From NCBI RefSeq assembly GCF_014649015.1, contig NZ_BMSF01000014.1:62001-126000 (forward strand): a DNA stretch of 64,000 nucleotides, in the 5' to 3' direction. Made by a program: the position numbers and the translations under genes. Below the pieces are notes generated by a model. That model was not told the origin of the DNA, made no database searches, and worked only from the letters and a program-made list of their open reading frames with translations. Positions 40,239 to 48,654 of this stretch are shown here, piece by piece. Source of the stretch: Streptomyces narbonensis. Its GTDB lineage: Bacteria > Actinomycetota > Actinomycetes > Streptomycetales > Streptomycetaceae. Each line of letters opens with the position of its first letter. Position 1 is the first letter of the stretch.

Positions 40239-40276
40239 CAACAGTCGTGGGTACTACGGTCAGGCAGGGGAGAGTC

Positions 40277-41671
40277 ATGAAGAGCCTGGACATGGACTTG
40301 GACACGGACGTCCTCGTCGTGGGGGCCGGCCCCACCGGAATGCTGCTCGCCGGCGACATCGCCGCCGCGGGCCTGCGCGTGACCCTCGTCGAGCGCCGCC
40401 CGCACGGCATCAGCAACATGACCCGTGCGTTCGGAGTCCACGCCCGCACCCTGGAGCAGCTCGACGCACGCGGACTCGCCGACGAGCTGGTCTCCACCGG
40501 CACCCCCATCACCGAGCTGCGGCTCTTCCGTCGCCTCACCCTCGACCTGGACCGGCTCCGCACCCGCTTCCCGTACCTGCTCATCACCCCGCAGTACGAG
40601 GTCGAGCGGCTTTTGGAGCGGCGCGCGGTCACCGCAGGCGTGGACTTCCGGTACGGAACGGAACTGCGCGGACTGAGCCAGGACACCGGTCGCGCCGTCG
40701 CGGAGCTCACGGGCCCCGACGGGACCCCCGTCACCCTCCGTGCCCGCTATCTCGTCGGCACCGACGGCGTGCGCAGCGCCGTGCGGACGGCTCTGGGCCT
40801 GCCCTTCCCCGGTGCCTCGGTGATCCGGTCCATCGTGCTCGCGGACGTCCGCCTCGCCGAGAAGCCCGAAGGGCTGCTCACGGTCAACGGCGTGGGGGAC
40901 GCCTTCGCCTTCGTCGCCCCCTTCGGTGACGGCTGGTACCGGGTCATGGGCTGGGACCGCACCCGCCAGGTGCCCGACAGCGAGCCCGTCGACCTCGACG
41001 AGGTCCGCGCCATCGCGCGCCGCGCACTCGGCAGCGACTACGGGATGCACGACGCCCGCTGGATCTCCCGCTTCCACAGCGACGAGCGCCAGGTCCCGGC
41101 CTACCGCGCCGGTCGCGTCTTCCTGGCCGGGGACGCCGCCCACGTGCACTCCCCGGCCGGAGGTCAGGGGATGAACACCGGCCTCCAGGACGCGGCGAAC
41201 CTCTCCTGGAAGCTCGTCGCCGCACTGCGCGGCGACGCTCCCGACCCCGAGGCCCTTCTCGACAGCTACCAGTCCGAGCGGCACCCTGTCGGAGCCATGG
41301 TGCTCCGCAGCAGCGGAGCCATCGTCCGGCTCGCCATGGCCCGCGGGCCGCTCCAGCGCACCCTGCGGGCGCTCGCCGCACGGATCCTTGCTGCTGTCCC
41401 GGCCGCCTCCGCCAAGGCACTGGGCATGGTCAGCGGGCTTGGGATCTCCTACGGCCGGAACACCCGGCGCGTCCCCGACCTGGAGCTCCGCGAGGGCAGG
41501 CTGTACGAGCTGCTGCGCGAGGGCGAGTTCGTCCTGATCGGTCCCGAGGGCGCGCGGCCCGATCCGGCGCCCTCCTCCCCGACCGGTCCGGCCCGCCTCA
41601 TACGGGCGACCTGGACCGACCCCGCGGACCGCTCCACCCTCCTGGTCCGCCCCGACGGCTACACGTTCTGA
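40277..41671 (+). CDS. FAD-dependent aromatic monooxygenase (rifampicin-monooxygenase-like)
   Basis: A 464-aa class A flavoprotein hydroxylase: FAD-binding VVGAGPTG (14-21), DG motif GTDGVRSAVR, and GRVFLAGDAAHVHSPAGG with the GD motif. It hydroxylates an aromatic substrate using NAD(P)H and O2. The overall length and C-terminal GEFVLIGP resemble Rox-type antibiotic-inactivating enzymes, but PgaE/polyketide hydroxylases look alike, so the substrate is open. Operator-controlled expression behind a TetR gene fits a xenobiotic response. Start ATG 40277 has GGGGAGAG upstream. Confidence 0.88.
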   Translation: MKSLDMDLDTDVLVVGAGPTGMLLAGDIAAAGLRVTLVERRPHGISNMTRAFGVHARTLEQLDARGLADELVSTGTPITELRLFRRLTLDLDRLRTRFPYLLITPQYEVERLLERRAVTAGVDFRYGTELRGLSQDTGRAVAELTGPDGTPVTLRARYLVGTDGVRSAVRTALGLPFPGASVIRSIVLADVRLAEKPEGLLTVNGVGDAFAFVAPFGDGWYRVMGWDRTRQVPDSEPVDLDEVRAIARRALGSDYGMHDARWISRFHSDERQVPAYRAGRVFLAGDAAHVHSPAGGQGMNTGLQDAANLSWKLVAALRGDAPDPEALLDSYQSERHPVGAMVLRSSGAIVRLAMARGPLQRTLRALAARILAAVPAASAKALGMVSGLGISYGRNTRRVPDLELREGRLYELLREGEFVLIGPEGARPDPAPSSPTGPARLIRATWTDPADRSTLLVRPDGYTF

Positions 41672-41725
41672 GCGCACCGCCGGAAGGCGCGGGCCCAGGC
41701 CGCCCCGCGGTCCTGGGCCCGATCG

Positions 41726-43864
41726 TCACGGAGTCCCGGCGCCGGTTTCCTCCCGAGCCGGACCGGTGCTCTCGGGACCCGTCGCGCGTCGGCTGAGCTC
41801 GCCCGGCCACCACGCGACGGGGCCGAGGTCCCTGACGAGCGCCGGTACGAGCAGCGAGCGGACGACGAGGGTGTCCAGGAGGACGCCGAACGCGACGATG
41901 AAGGCGATCTGCACCAGGAAGGCGAGCGGGATGACACCCAGGGCCGCGAAAGTGGCGGCCAGGACGACACCGGCGGAGGTGATGACCCCGCCGGTGGCGG
42001 TCAGACCGCGCAGGACGCCCTCCCGGACCCCGTGCAGCAGCGACTCCTCACGGACCCGGGACATCAGGAAGATGTTGTAGTCCACGCCGAGCGCGACCAG
42101 GAACACGAAGCCGTAGAGGGGGACCGAGGAATCCGTACCGGTGAATCCGAAGACGTGCTGGAAGACCACGGCCGAGACGCCGAGTGTGGCGAGGAAGTTC
42201 AGGGCGACCGTGGCGACGAGCAGCAGGGGCATCAGCAGGGAACGGAGGAGGCCGACGAGGATGGTCAGGATGACGGCGAGCACCACCGGCACGATCAGCG
42301 TCCGGTCGCGTTCGGCGGTCTCCCGGGTGTCGTAGCGCTGCGCCGTGTAGCCGCCGACCAGGGCATCGGCCCGCGGCACGGCGTGCACGGCCGAGCGGAG
42401 GCGGGCGACGGTCGCCGCGGCGGCCTCGCTGTCCGCCGCGTCGGCCAGGGTGACGTCGATCCGGACCCGCCCGTCGACCACCAGCGGCGCACCCGCGCCG
42501 GGCCGGCCGGAGGCGGTCACGGCATCGGCCGAGTCCACTCCCTCGACGCTCTCGGCCGCCGCCGTCACCTCGGCGAGCTCGCCGGCCCCGGCGATCACGA
42601 TCGCCGGATTGCCCGCCCCGCCGGGGAAGTGCCGGCCGAGCGTCTCCTGCGCGGCCACGGAAGGGGCGTCGTTCACGAAGATCTCGTCGAGCGGAACGCC
42701 CTTGGACTCCAGGACCGGGGCGAAGGCGGCGCAGGCGAGCAGTCCGGCGAGCGTCGCCGCCCAGACCTTGCGCGGCGCCCGGTCCACCAGTGCGGCGACC
42801 CGCCGCCAGATGCCGGTGCCGCCGCCCTCGGCGTCGGACGGGCGGGGCTTGGCCGGCCAGTACGCGGCGCGGCCGAGCAGGACCAGGACGGCGGGCAGGA
42901 AGGTCAGGGTGCTCAGGACCGCGCAGACGATGCCGATGGCGCCCACCGGTCCGAGGGCCCGGTTGTTCGTCAGATCGCTGAACAGCAGCGCGAGCAGGCC
43001 GAGCGCGACGGTGGCCGCGCTGGCCGTGATCGGCCCGGCGGACCGGCGCAGCGCCGCGCGCATGGCCGGGAAGCGGTCGCCCTCGTGGCGGGCGAGCTCC
43101 TCGCGGTAGCGGGCGGCGAGGAGGAGGGCGTAGTCGGTGGCGGCGCCGATCACCAGGATGGACAGGATGCCCTGGACCTGGCCGTCGACCCGGACGACGC
43201 CGTGGTCGGCGAGGACGTAGACGACGGCGCAGGCCAGAGCCAGGGAGAGCACCGCGCCGACGATGATGATCAGGGGCAGCAGCACGCTGCGGTACACGAG
43301 CAGCAGGATGAGCAGCACCGTCACCAGGGCGACCGCGAGCAGCAGCCCGTCGATGCCGGCGAAGGCGTCCGACAGGTCGGCCTGGGTGGCGGCGGGACCG
43401 GCCAGCTGGACGGCGGTCCCGGGCACCGCGGAGGCGGCCTTTCCGATCGCTTCGAGCGTGGGCGCCAGCTCCTCGCCGAGGTCGGGACGGAGCTGGACGA
43501 CTCCGCGCAGCGCCTCACCGTCCTCGGAGGGGAGGGCCGGGGACGGCGTGCCGACGATTCCGGGGCGACCGGCGAGCGTGGTCAGAGCCCGTGTGGCGGC
43601 GCTCTGCGCCTCCGGGCCGATCCGCCCGCCGCCGGGCGAGGTCCAGACGACGAGCGCGGGGAGCGTCTCCTCCTGGCGGAAGGCCCGCTGGGCCTCGATC
43701 ACCCGGGTGGATTCGGCGCTGCGCGGGAGGAAGGCGGCCTGGTCGTTGGTGGCCACCTCGCCGAGCTTCCCCGCGTAGGGGCCGAGGCCGCCGCCGACGG
43801 CGAGCCAGAGGACGAGCAGGACGAGGGGCAGCAGACGGGCGGCCCATCGCATGGGGCGGGGCAT
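41726..43864 (-). CDS. MMPL/RND-type membrane transporter
   Basis: A 712-aa RND-superfamily protein with the MmpL layout: TM1 (~8-28), a large extracytoplasmic loop, five helices around 165-340, a second loop, and five more helices near the C-terminus. GDRFPAMRAALRRSAGPIT and LGVDYNIFLMSRVREE are family signatures (the second contains the Asp-Tyr pair of the proton relay); ATDYALLLAARYREE is the first copy. It probably exports a lipid or drug. ATG 43864 is preferred over GTG 43894 because GGAG lies upstream. It is likely controlled by the MarR protein encoded upstream. Confidence 0.9.
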   Translation of the reverse strand: MPRPMRWAARLLPLVLLVLWLAVGGGLGPYAGKLGEVATNDQAAFLPRSAESTRVIEAQRAFRQEETLPALVVWTSPGGGRIGPEAQSAATRALTTLAGRPGIVGTPSPALPSEDGEALRGVVQLRPDLGEELAPTLEAIGKAASAVPGTAVQLAGPAATQADLSDAFAGIDGLLLAVALVTVLLILLLVYRSVLLPLIIIVGAVLSLALACAVVYVLADHGVVRVDGQVQGILSILVIGAATDYALLLAARYREELARHEGDRFPAMRAALRRSAGPITASAATVALGLLALLFSDLTNNRALGPVGAIGIVCAVLSTLTFLPAVLVLLGRAAYWPAKPRPSDAEGGGTGIWRRVAALVDRAPRKVWAATLAGLLACAAFAPVLESKGVPLDEIFVNDAPSVAAQETLGRHFPGGAGNPAIVIAGAGELAEVTAAAESVEGVDSADAVTASGRPGAGAPLVVDGRVRIDVTLADAADSEAAAATVARLRSAVHAVPRADALVGGYTAQRYDTRETAERDRTLIVPVVLAVILTILVGLLRSLLMPLLLVATVALNFLATLGVSAVVFQHVFGFTGTDSSVPLYGFVFLVALGVDYNIFLMSRVREESLLHGVREGVLRGLTATGGVITSAGVVLAATFAALGVIPLAFLVQIAFIVAFGVLLDTLVVRSLLVPALVRDLGPVAWWPGELSRRATGPESTGPAREETGAGTP

Positions 43865-43920
43865 GCGGACTCCAGGGGAGGGGTCTCTCGACACGGAATC
43901 GGTATCTCAAGGAAAAAGTA

Positions 43921-43935
43921 TCTCAATGATTGAGA
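43921..43935. promoter_or_regulatory. MarR-type operator upstream of the MMPL gene
   Basis: TCTCAA-TGA-TTGAGA, a perfect 6-bp dyad in an AT-rich patch, with partial copies on both sides (TATCTCAAGG at ~43903 and GAGATTGAATC). This is typical of MarR sites rich in TTGA. Confidence 0.75.
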
Positions 43936-44021
43936 GAGATTGAATCATGGAGCTTCCGCGTGAAGAGGCATGGGGGTGCCGGGGCCGTGATGAGGTGGTG
44001 GGAGCCCGCGGGACGTCCCGG

Positions 44022-44516
44022 TCAGCGGCGGGGGACCCGCAGGTCGCCGAGTTCCTCATTGAGGGCTTCCAGGAACCGCACGGCCGCGGCGAGCTCCTCG
44101 TCGTCGAACCGCAGCCGGGCCCGCTCCGCCGCCTGTGCCAGCGGCATGAAGTAGCTGCGCGCGGCGGCCTTCGCGCCGTCCACGTAGTGCACGTGGACGA
44201 CCCGGCGATCGGCGCTCTCCCGGGAGCGGCGGATGTGCCCGGCGCGCTCGAGCCGGTCGAGGCAGGCCGTGACCGCGCCCGAAGTCAAGCCCAGGTGTTC
44301 CCTCAGGCGGCCCGGCGTCAGCGGCTCCGGGCTGTCCAGCACGACCGAGAGCGCCTGCACGTCCGTGGGATGCAGTCCTTGGGCGGCCGCGAAACCGTGC
44401 ACCAGCCGATTGATCTCGCCGTTCGTCCGCCGCAGTGCGCGGGCGAAACTCTGAGCGTCACCCGGCGCGCCACCGGGCGCGGTTCCACCGGTCTCGGAAT
44501 CCTCTGTACTGGCCAC
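44022..44516 (-). CDS. MarR-family regulator
   Basis: A 164-aa winged-helix regulator: HPTDVQALSVVL, LREHLGLTSGAVTACLDRLERAGHIRR and wing SADRRVVHVHY. It lies 157 bp upstream of the MMPL gene on the same strand with an operator-like dyad between them, so it probably represses that exporter in response to a lipophilic ligand. The start is a GTG; TATATA at 44527-44532 on the minus strand would start the transcript almost at the GTG, so it may be leaderless. Confidence 0.88.
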   Translation of the reverse strand: MASTEDSETGGTAPGGAPGDAQSFARALRRTNGEINRLVHGFAAAQGLHPTDVQALSVVLDSPEPLTPGRLREHLGLTSGAVTACLDRLERAGHIRRSRESADRRVVHVHYVDGAKAAARSYFMPLAQAAERARLRFDDEELAAAVRFLEALNEELGDLRVPRR

Positions 44517-44523
44517 ACGATCA

Positions 44524-44536
44524 GCCTATATAAGGC
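44524..44536 (-). promoter_or_regulatory. AT-rich -10 region of the MarR gene within a near-palindrome
   Basis: GCCTATATAAGGC is a near-palindrome with a TATATA core 8-11 bp before the GTG of the MarR gene. It could be both a -10 and an autoregulatory operator. Confidence 0.45.
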
Positions 44537-44628
44537 GGTCCGCGCGGCCGGTCCATGGGTGGCGCCGGCAGCGCACAGCCGTCCGCCTTCCAGGTGAACC
44601 GGCCCATCCGGACCGCCGTCGATGCCGA

Positions 44629-46221
44629 ATGAGGAACATGACCCCCTCCGAGTCACCCCGCGAACCGACCCGTACGGACCGACTCCTGGCCGCCGTCGGC
44701 GGTCTGCTCGCCGGATACGTCTCGCTGGCCGTCGCGGACATCGCCGCCCACTGGGTGCGGCCCGAGGCCGGCCCCGTCCCCGCCGTCGGCGGCGCCGTCG
44801 TCGACCAGACCCCGGCGGCCGTCAAGGAGTGGGCGATCCGCGAGTTCGGCGAGAGCGACAAGGCCGTCCTCCAGCTCGGCATCCTGGTCGTCCTCGGGCT
44901 CCTCGCCGTCGGCATCGGGCTCCTCGCCCTGCGCCACCGTCTGCTCGGATCGGCCGCGGTCGGCGCCTTCGGCGTCCTCGGGGCCCTGGCCGCCGTCACC
45001 CGCCCCGACTCGGACTCCGCCCTCGACGCCGTGCCCTCGCTCGTGGGTGCCGTGGTGGGCGCGATCCTGCTCTACGGCCTGATCGGCCTCCTCTTCGCCC
45101 GGAGGGCCCGCGCCGGATCCGGGGCCGCCCAGGCCGACCGCCGGAACTTCCTGGTCGTGGGCCTGTCGGCCGGGCTCGCTGCGACCGGCGCCGCCGCCGT
45201 CGCCAGGGCGATCGGCAGCCCCGTCGAGGAGAACGCCGCCGCCTCCCGCGCGGCCCTGCGGCTGCCGAAGCCCGCGTCCCCCGCCCCGGCCGTACCCGCC
45301 GGGGCCCAGCTCCGAGTGCCCGGCATCAGCCCCTTCGTGACGCCCAACCGCGACTTCTACCGGGTCGACACGGCGCTCGTCGTGCCCCGGGTCGACGCCG
45401 ACCGCTGGCGGCTGCGCGTCCACGGCAGCGGCGTTCGCGAGGAACTCACCCTCACACTGCCGGAGCTGATGACCCGGCGGATCGTGGAGCGGGACATCAC
45501 CCTGGCCTGCGTCTCCAACGAGGTCGGCGGTCCGTACGTCGGCAACGCCCGCTGGCTCGGCGTCTCCCTCGCCGACCTGCTCCGCGAGGTCGGTGTCCGC
45601 CCGCCGTCCGAGGGCGGTCCCGCCGACCAGCTCGTCGCCCGCTCCGTCGACGGCATGACCATCGGTACCCCCGTCGAGGCCGTCATGGACGGCCGCGACG
45701 CCCTCCTCGCCTTCGGGATGAACGGCGAACCCCTGCCCTTCACCCACGGATTCCCCGTCCGCATGCTCGTCCCTGGTCTGTACGGATACGTCTCCGCCTG
45801 CAAGTGGATCACCTCGATCGAGCTCACCACCTTCGACGCCTACGACGCCTACTGGGTCCCGCGCGGCTGGGCCGCCCAGGCACCCGTCAAGACCCAGTCC
45901 CGCATCGACACCCCGCGCCCCCTCGCCCGCCCCGCCGCCGGCACCGTGATGATCGCCGGGGTCGCCTGGGCCCAGCACCGGGGCATTCGCCGGGTCGAGG
46001 TACGGATCGACGAAGGACCCTGGCGGGACGCCCGGCTCGCCGCCGAGGACAGCCCCGACACCTGGCGCCAGTGGACGTACCCCTGGGAGGCCACCCCCGG
46101 CCGCCACACCCTCACCGTCCGCGCCACCGACGGCACCGGCGTCACCCAGCCGGAAGAGCGCACCGACACCATGCCCGACGGGGCGCAGGGGTGGCACTCG
46201 GTGGTCGTGACCGTGAAGTGA
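44629..46221 (+). CDS. Membrane-bound molybdopterin oxidoreductase (sulfite-oxidase family)
   Basis: A 530-aa protein: an N-terminal membrane domain of about four helices (~18-40, 80-100, 106-124, 136-156), then a twin-Arg-type segment with a hydrophobic stretch (DRRNFLVVGLSAG, 170-190), then a Moco domain. The Mo-ligating cysteine is C294 in ITLACVSNEVGG; the C-terminal ~110 residues form the immunoglobulin-like Mo-co dimerisation domain. The catalytic domain should face outside. Electron partners are not encoded nearby. ATG 44629 is used; ATG 44638 has GAGG but only 3 bp away. Confidence 0.88.
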   Translation: MRNMTPSESPREPTRTDRLLAAVGGLLAGYVSLAVADIAAHWVRPEAGPVPAVGGAVVDQTPAAVKEWAIREFGESDKAVLQLGILVVLGLLAVGIGLLALRHRLLGSAAVGAFGVLGALAAVTRPDSDSALDAVPSLVGAVVGAILLYGLIGLLFARRARAGSGAAQADRRNFLVVGLSAGLAATGAAAVARAIGSPVEENAAASRAALRLPKPASPAPAVPAGAQLRVPGISPFVTPNRDFYRVDTALVVPRVDADRWRLRVHGSGVREELTLTLPELMTRRIVERDITLACVSNEVGGPYVGNARWLGVSLADLLREVGVRPPSEGGPADQLVARSVDGMTIGTPVEAVMDGRDALLAFGMNGEPLPFTHGFPVRMLVPGLYGYVSACKWITSIELTTFDAYDAYWVPRGWAAQAPVKTQSRIDTPRPLARPAAGTVMIAGVAWAQHRGIRRVEVRIDEGPWRDARLAAEDSPDTWRQWTYPWEATPGRHTLTVRATDGTGVTQPEERTDTMPDGAQGWHSVVVTVK

Positions 46222-46322
46222 CCGGGGAACGACGGGGGATGACCGGGAACGACGCAGAATGACGGTCAGATGCCGGACAAGATGCGTAACGAAGAGGTTC
46301 AGCCGGTCCGTTCGAGCCCAAG

Positions 46323-48467
46323 ATGAGGGACACTGCTTCCGTGCGTGGACATCTTCCGGACGAGAACCCTGGGTTCGTGGGGCGCCGCACGGAACTGGGC
46401 CGAATATCCGCCGCGTTGGCGGAGCACCGACTCGTCACCGTGACCGGCGTCGGCGGAGTCGGCAAGACCCGGCTCGCGCTGCGCTCCGCGCACCGCGTCG
46501 CCGAACGGTTCCCGGACGGCGCCTGGTGGACCGACCTGACCCCCCTCGACGGCGACCGGCTCCTCGTCGCGCTCGTCGCCGACTCCGTCGACCTCTCCGA
46601 CCACACCCCCGGCATGGCGAGCACCGCGCTCTGCCGCAGACTCGCCGAGGACCGGCTGCTCCTGGTCCTCGACTCCTGCGAGCACCTCGCCGAACCCTGC
46701 GCCCGGCTCGTCGCCGAACTCCTTGCCGCCGCCCCCGGACTCACCGTCCTCGCCACCAGCCGCCGCCCCCTCGGCGTCGAGGGCGAACGGATCGTCGCCC
46801 TCGACCCGCTGCCGCCCGCGGGGCGCGACGCCCTGGAGCTGCTCCGCCGGGCCGCCGGCGAGGACTTCCCCGCCGCCGGGCCCGCTGGGGAGATCTGCGT
46901 ACGCCTGGAAGGCATCCCCCTCGCCCTGGAGCTGGCCGCCGCACAGATCCGCCTCCAGGGCGCCGAGGCCGTCCGCGACCAGCTCGGGACCCGCCTCGAC
47001 ACCCCGCCCGGAGCCCGCTTCGACCTGCTCGCGCACACCCAGCGGGTGTGGCCGAGCCGGCACCAGACCCTGCGCGCCGCCATCGGCTGGAGCCACGAGC
47101 TCTGCTCCCCGCTCGAACGCCTCCTCTGGGCCCGCCTCTCCGTCTTCCGCGGCCCCTTCGACCTCGCGTCGGCCCTCGCCGTGTGCTCCGGCGGCCCGCT
47201 GACCCCCGCGACCCTGCCGGAGGCCCTCGACGGACTCGTCCGCTCCTCCGTGGTCCGTCCGCCCGACGCCTCCGGCCGCCACCGCATGCTCGACACCATC
47301 CGCGCGTACGGGGCGACCTGGCTGGAGCGGACCGGCGAGACCGGGACCGTCGCCGACCGGCACGCCGCCCACTTCCGGGGCCTCGCGCGCCGCGCGGACA
47401 CCGAATGGCTCGGCGCCCGTCAGCTCCGCTGGTACCGCAGCGTCGACGCCCACCACACCGACCTTCGCACCGCCCTCGACCGGCTGCTGCGCACGGAGCC
47501 CGACGCGGCCCTCGACCTCGTCGGCTCCGTCGCCTTCGCCTGGTCCTGCCGCGGCCGCCTCAGAGAGGCCCGCGACGGCCTCGAACAGGCCCTGCTCCTC
47601 AGCGGATCGCGCGGCCGGGCCCGGGCCCGCGCCCTCTGGGCGCTCGGCGTGACCCTCGTCCTCCAGGGCGAGTTCGGCCCCGCCCAGGACGTCAGCGAAC
47701 GCTGCGCCCGAGAGGCCCGCTACACGGAGTACGAGGAGGCCCTGGGGACGGAGCGCGCGGCCGTACCCGGCCCGCACCCGCACCCCGACCCGTACGCGGA
47801 GATCACCCGGCCGCGCCCCGGCGACCTCACCCTGGACGCCGCCGCCCTCGCGGGGCTGCTCGCCCTGACCACCGGCCGCCCCATGGCCGCGTTCGTCGTC
47901 GTGGACCACGTCCTCGATTCCGTGCCCGGTGGACCGGCCGACTCCGCGGCCCGCCTCCGCTGCGGCCTCGTGCGGGTCTTCGCCCTCACCGGTCTCGGCC
48001 GGCTCGCCGAGGCCCGTGAGCGGGCCCTCGCGCTCCACGCCCTTTGCGAGCAGCTCGACGAGCACTGGACCCGCACCGCCCTGGAGTACCAGCTCGCCCT
48101 CACCGGCCTCCTGGAAGGCGCACCCGCGGACGCCGCCGGACACGCCCGCGCCATGCTCGAAGGCACCCGGAGGCTCGGCGCGAGCCTCGGCGTCGCCCTC
48201 GGCCTCGATGTCCTCGCCACGGCCCTCGCCGCCGCAGGCGACGGCGAGCGGGCGGCCGACGTCTCCGGCACGGGCGAGGCCTACTGGCGCTCCACCGGCC
48301 AGCCACGGCGCGGCCTGCCCGGCCTGCGCGCCCTCCGCGAGAAGTACACCGACACGGCCCGCGCGACGATCGGCGAGCCCGCGTACGAGGAGATCTTCCT
48401 GCGCGCCCTCACGGGCCTCCCGCAGGACGGCCTCGACCGTGCCCTCCGCGGCTTCCCCCAGGCCTGA
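46323..48467 (+). CDS. NB-ARC/STAND ATPase with TPR-like C-terminus
   Basis: A 714-aa protein resembling the ATPase part of the LuxR/AfsR-type STAND regulators. After a short leader it has GFVGRRTELGRI, Walker A VTGVGGVGKTRLA, Walker B LLLVLDSCEHL and the ATSRRPLGVEGE sensor segment, then the winged-helix ARC part, and a C-terminal half of TPR-like helices. No N-terminal DNA-binding domain and no C-terminal LuxR helix-turn-helix are present, which is unusual for this subfamily. A GTG at 46341 (VRGHLPDE) may be the true start. Its role is probably signal-dependent oligomerisation; partners unknown. Confidence 0.82.
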   Translation: MRDTASVRGHLPDENPGFVGRRTELGRISAALAEHRLVTVTGVGGVGKTRLALRSAHRVAERFPDGAWWTDLTPLDGDRLLVALVADSVDLSDHTPGMASTALCRRLAEDRLLLVLDSCEHLAEPCARLVAELLAAAPGLTVLATSRRPLGVEGERIVALDPLPPAGRDALELLRRAAGEDFPAAGPAGEICVRLEGIPLALELAAAQIRLQGAEAVRDQLGTRLDTPPGARFDLLAHTQRVWPSRHQTLRAAIGWSHELCSPLERLLWARLSVFRGPFDLASALAVCSGGPLTPATLPEALDGLVRSSVVRPPDASGRHRMLDTIRAYGATWLERTGETGTVADRHAAHFRGLARRADTEWLGARQLRWYRSVDAHHTDLRTALDRLLRTEPDAALDLVGSVAFAWSCRGRLREARDGLEQALLLSGSRGRARARALWALGVTLVLQGEFGPAQDVSERCAREARYTEYEEALGTERAAVPGPHPHPDPYAEITRPRPGDLTLDAAALAGLLALTTGRPMAAFVVVDHVLDSVPGGPADSAARLRCGLVRVFALTGLGRLAEARERALALHALCEQLDEHWTRTALEYQLALTGLLEGAPADAAGHARAMLEGTRRLGASLGVALGLDVLATALAAAGDGERAADVSGTGEAYWRSTGQPRRGLPGLRALREKYTDTARATIGEPAYEEIFLRALTGLPQDGLDRALRGFPQA

Positions 48468-48494
48468 CGACGGGTCCGCCGCCCCGCTCCTCCC

Positions 48495-48528
48495 GGCAGC
48501 CCGAAGGCCCGCGGGCCTTCGGGCTGCC
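48495..48528. terminator. Perfect 34-bp palindrome, probable terminator
   Basis: A fully symmetric 34-bp sequence (arms GGCAGCCCGAAGGCCCG) 28 bp after the NB-ARC gene. It can form a 15-16-bp hairpin without a T-run, typical of Streptomyces terminators. It separates the ATPase gene from the second oxidoreductase. Confidence 0.8.
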
Positions 48529-48654
48529 GCTTCCGGCGGGCCCGCATGCCTGACGGCCGGATCGCCCCCCGGGGGGCGGGCGAAGGCCCTCGCCGCCGAC
48601 CGCTGCCGCTCCCACCGACAGGACACCCCGAGCCGCCCGGCGCACCATGAGGGC

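Noticed and set aside
46323..48467. NB-ARC protein called as a LuxR-family transcription factor
   Set aside because: The ATPase part fits, but no helix-turn-helix is visible at either end.
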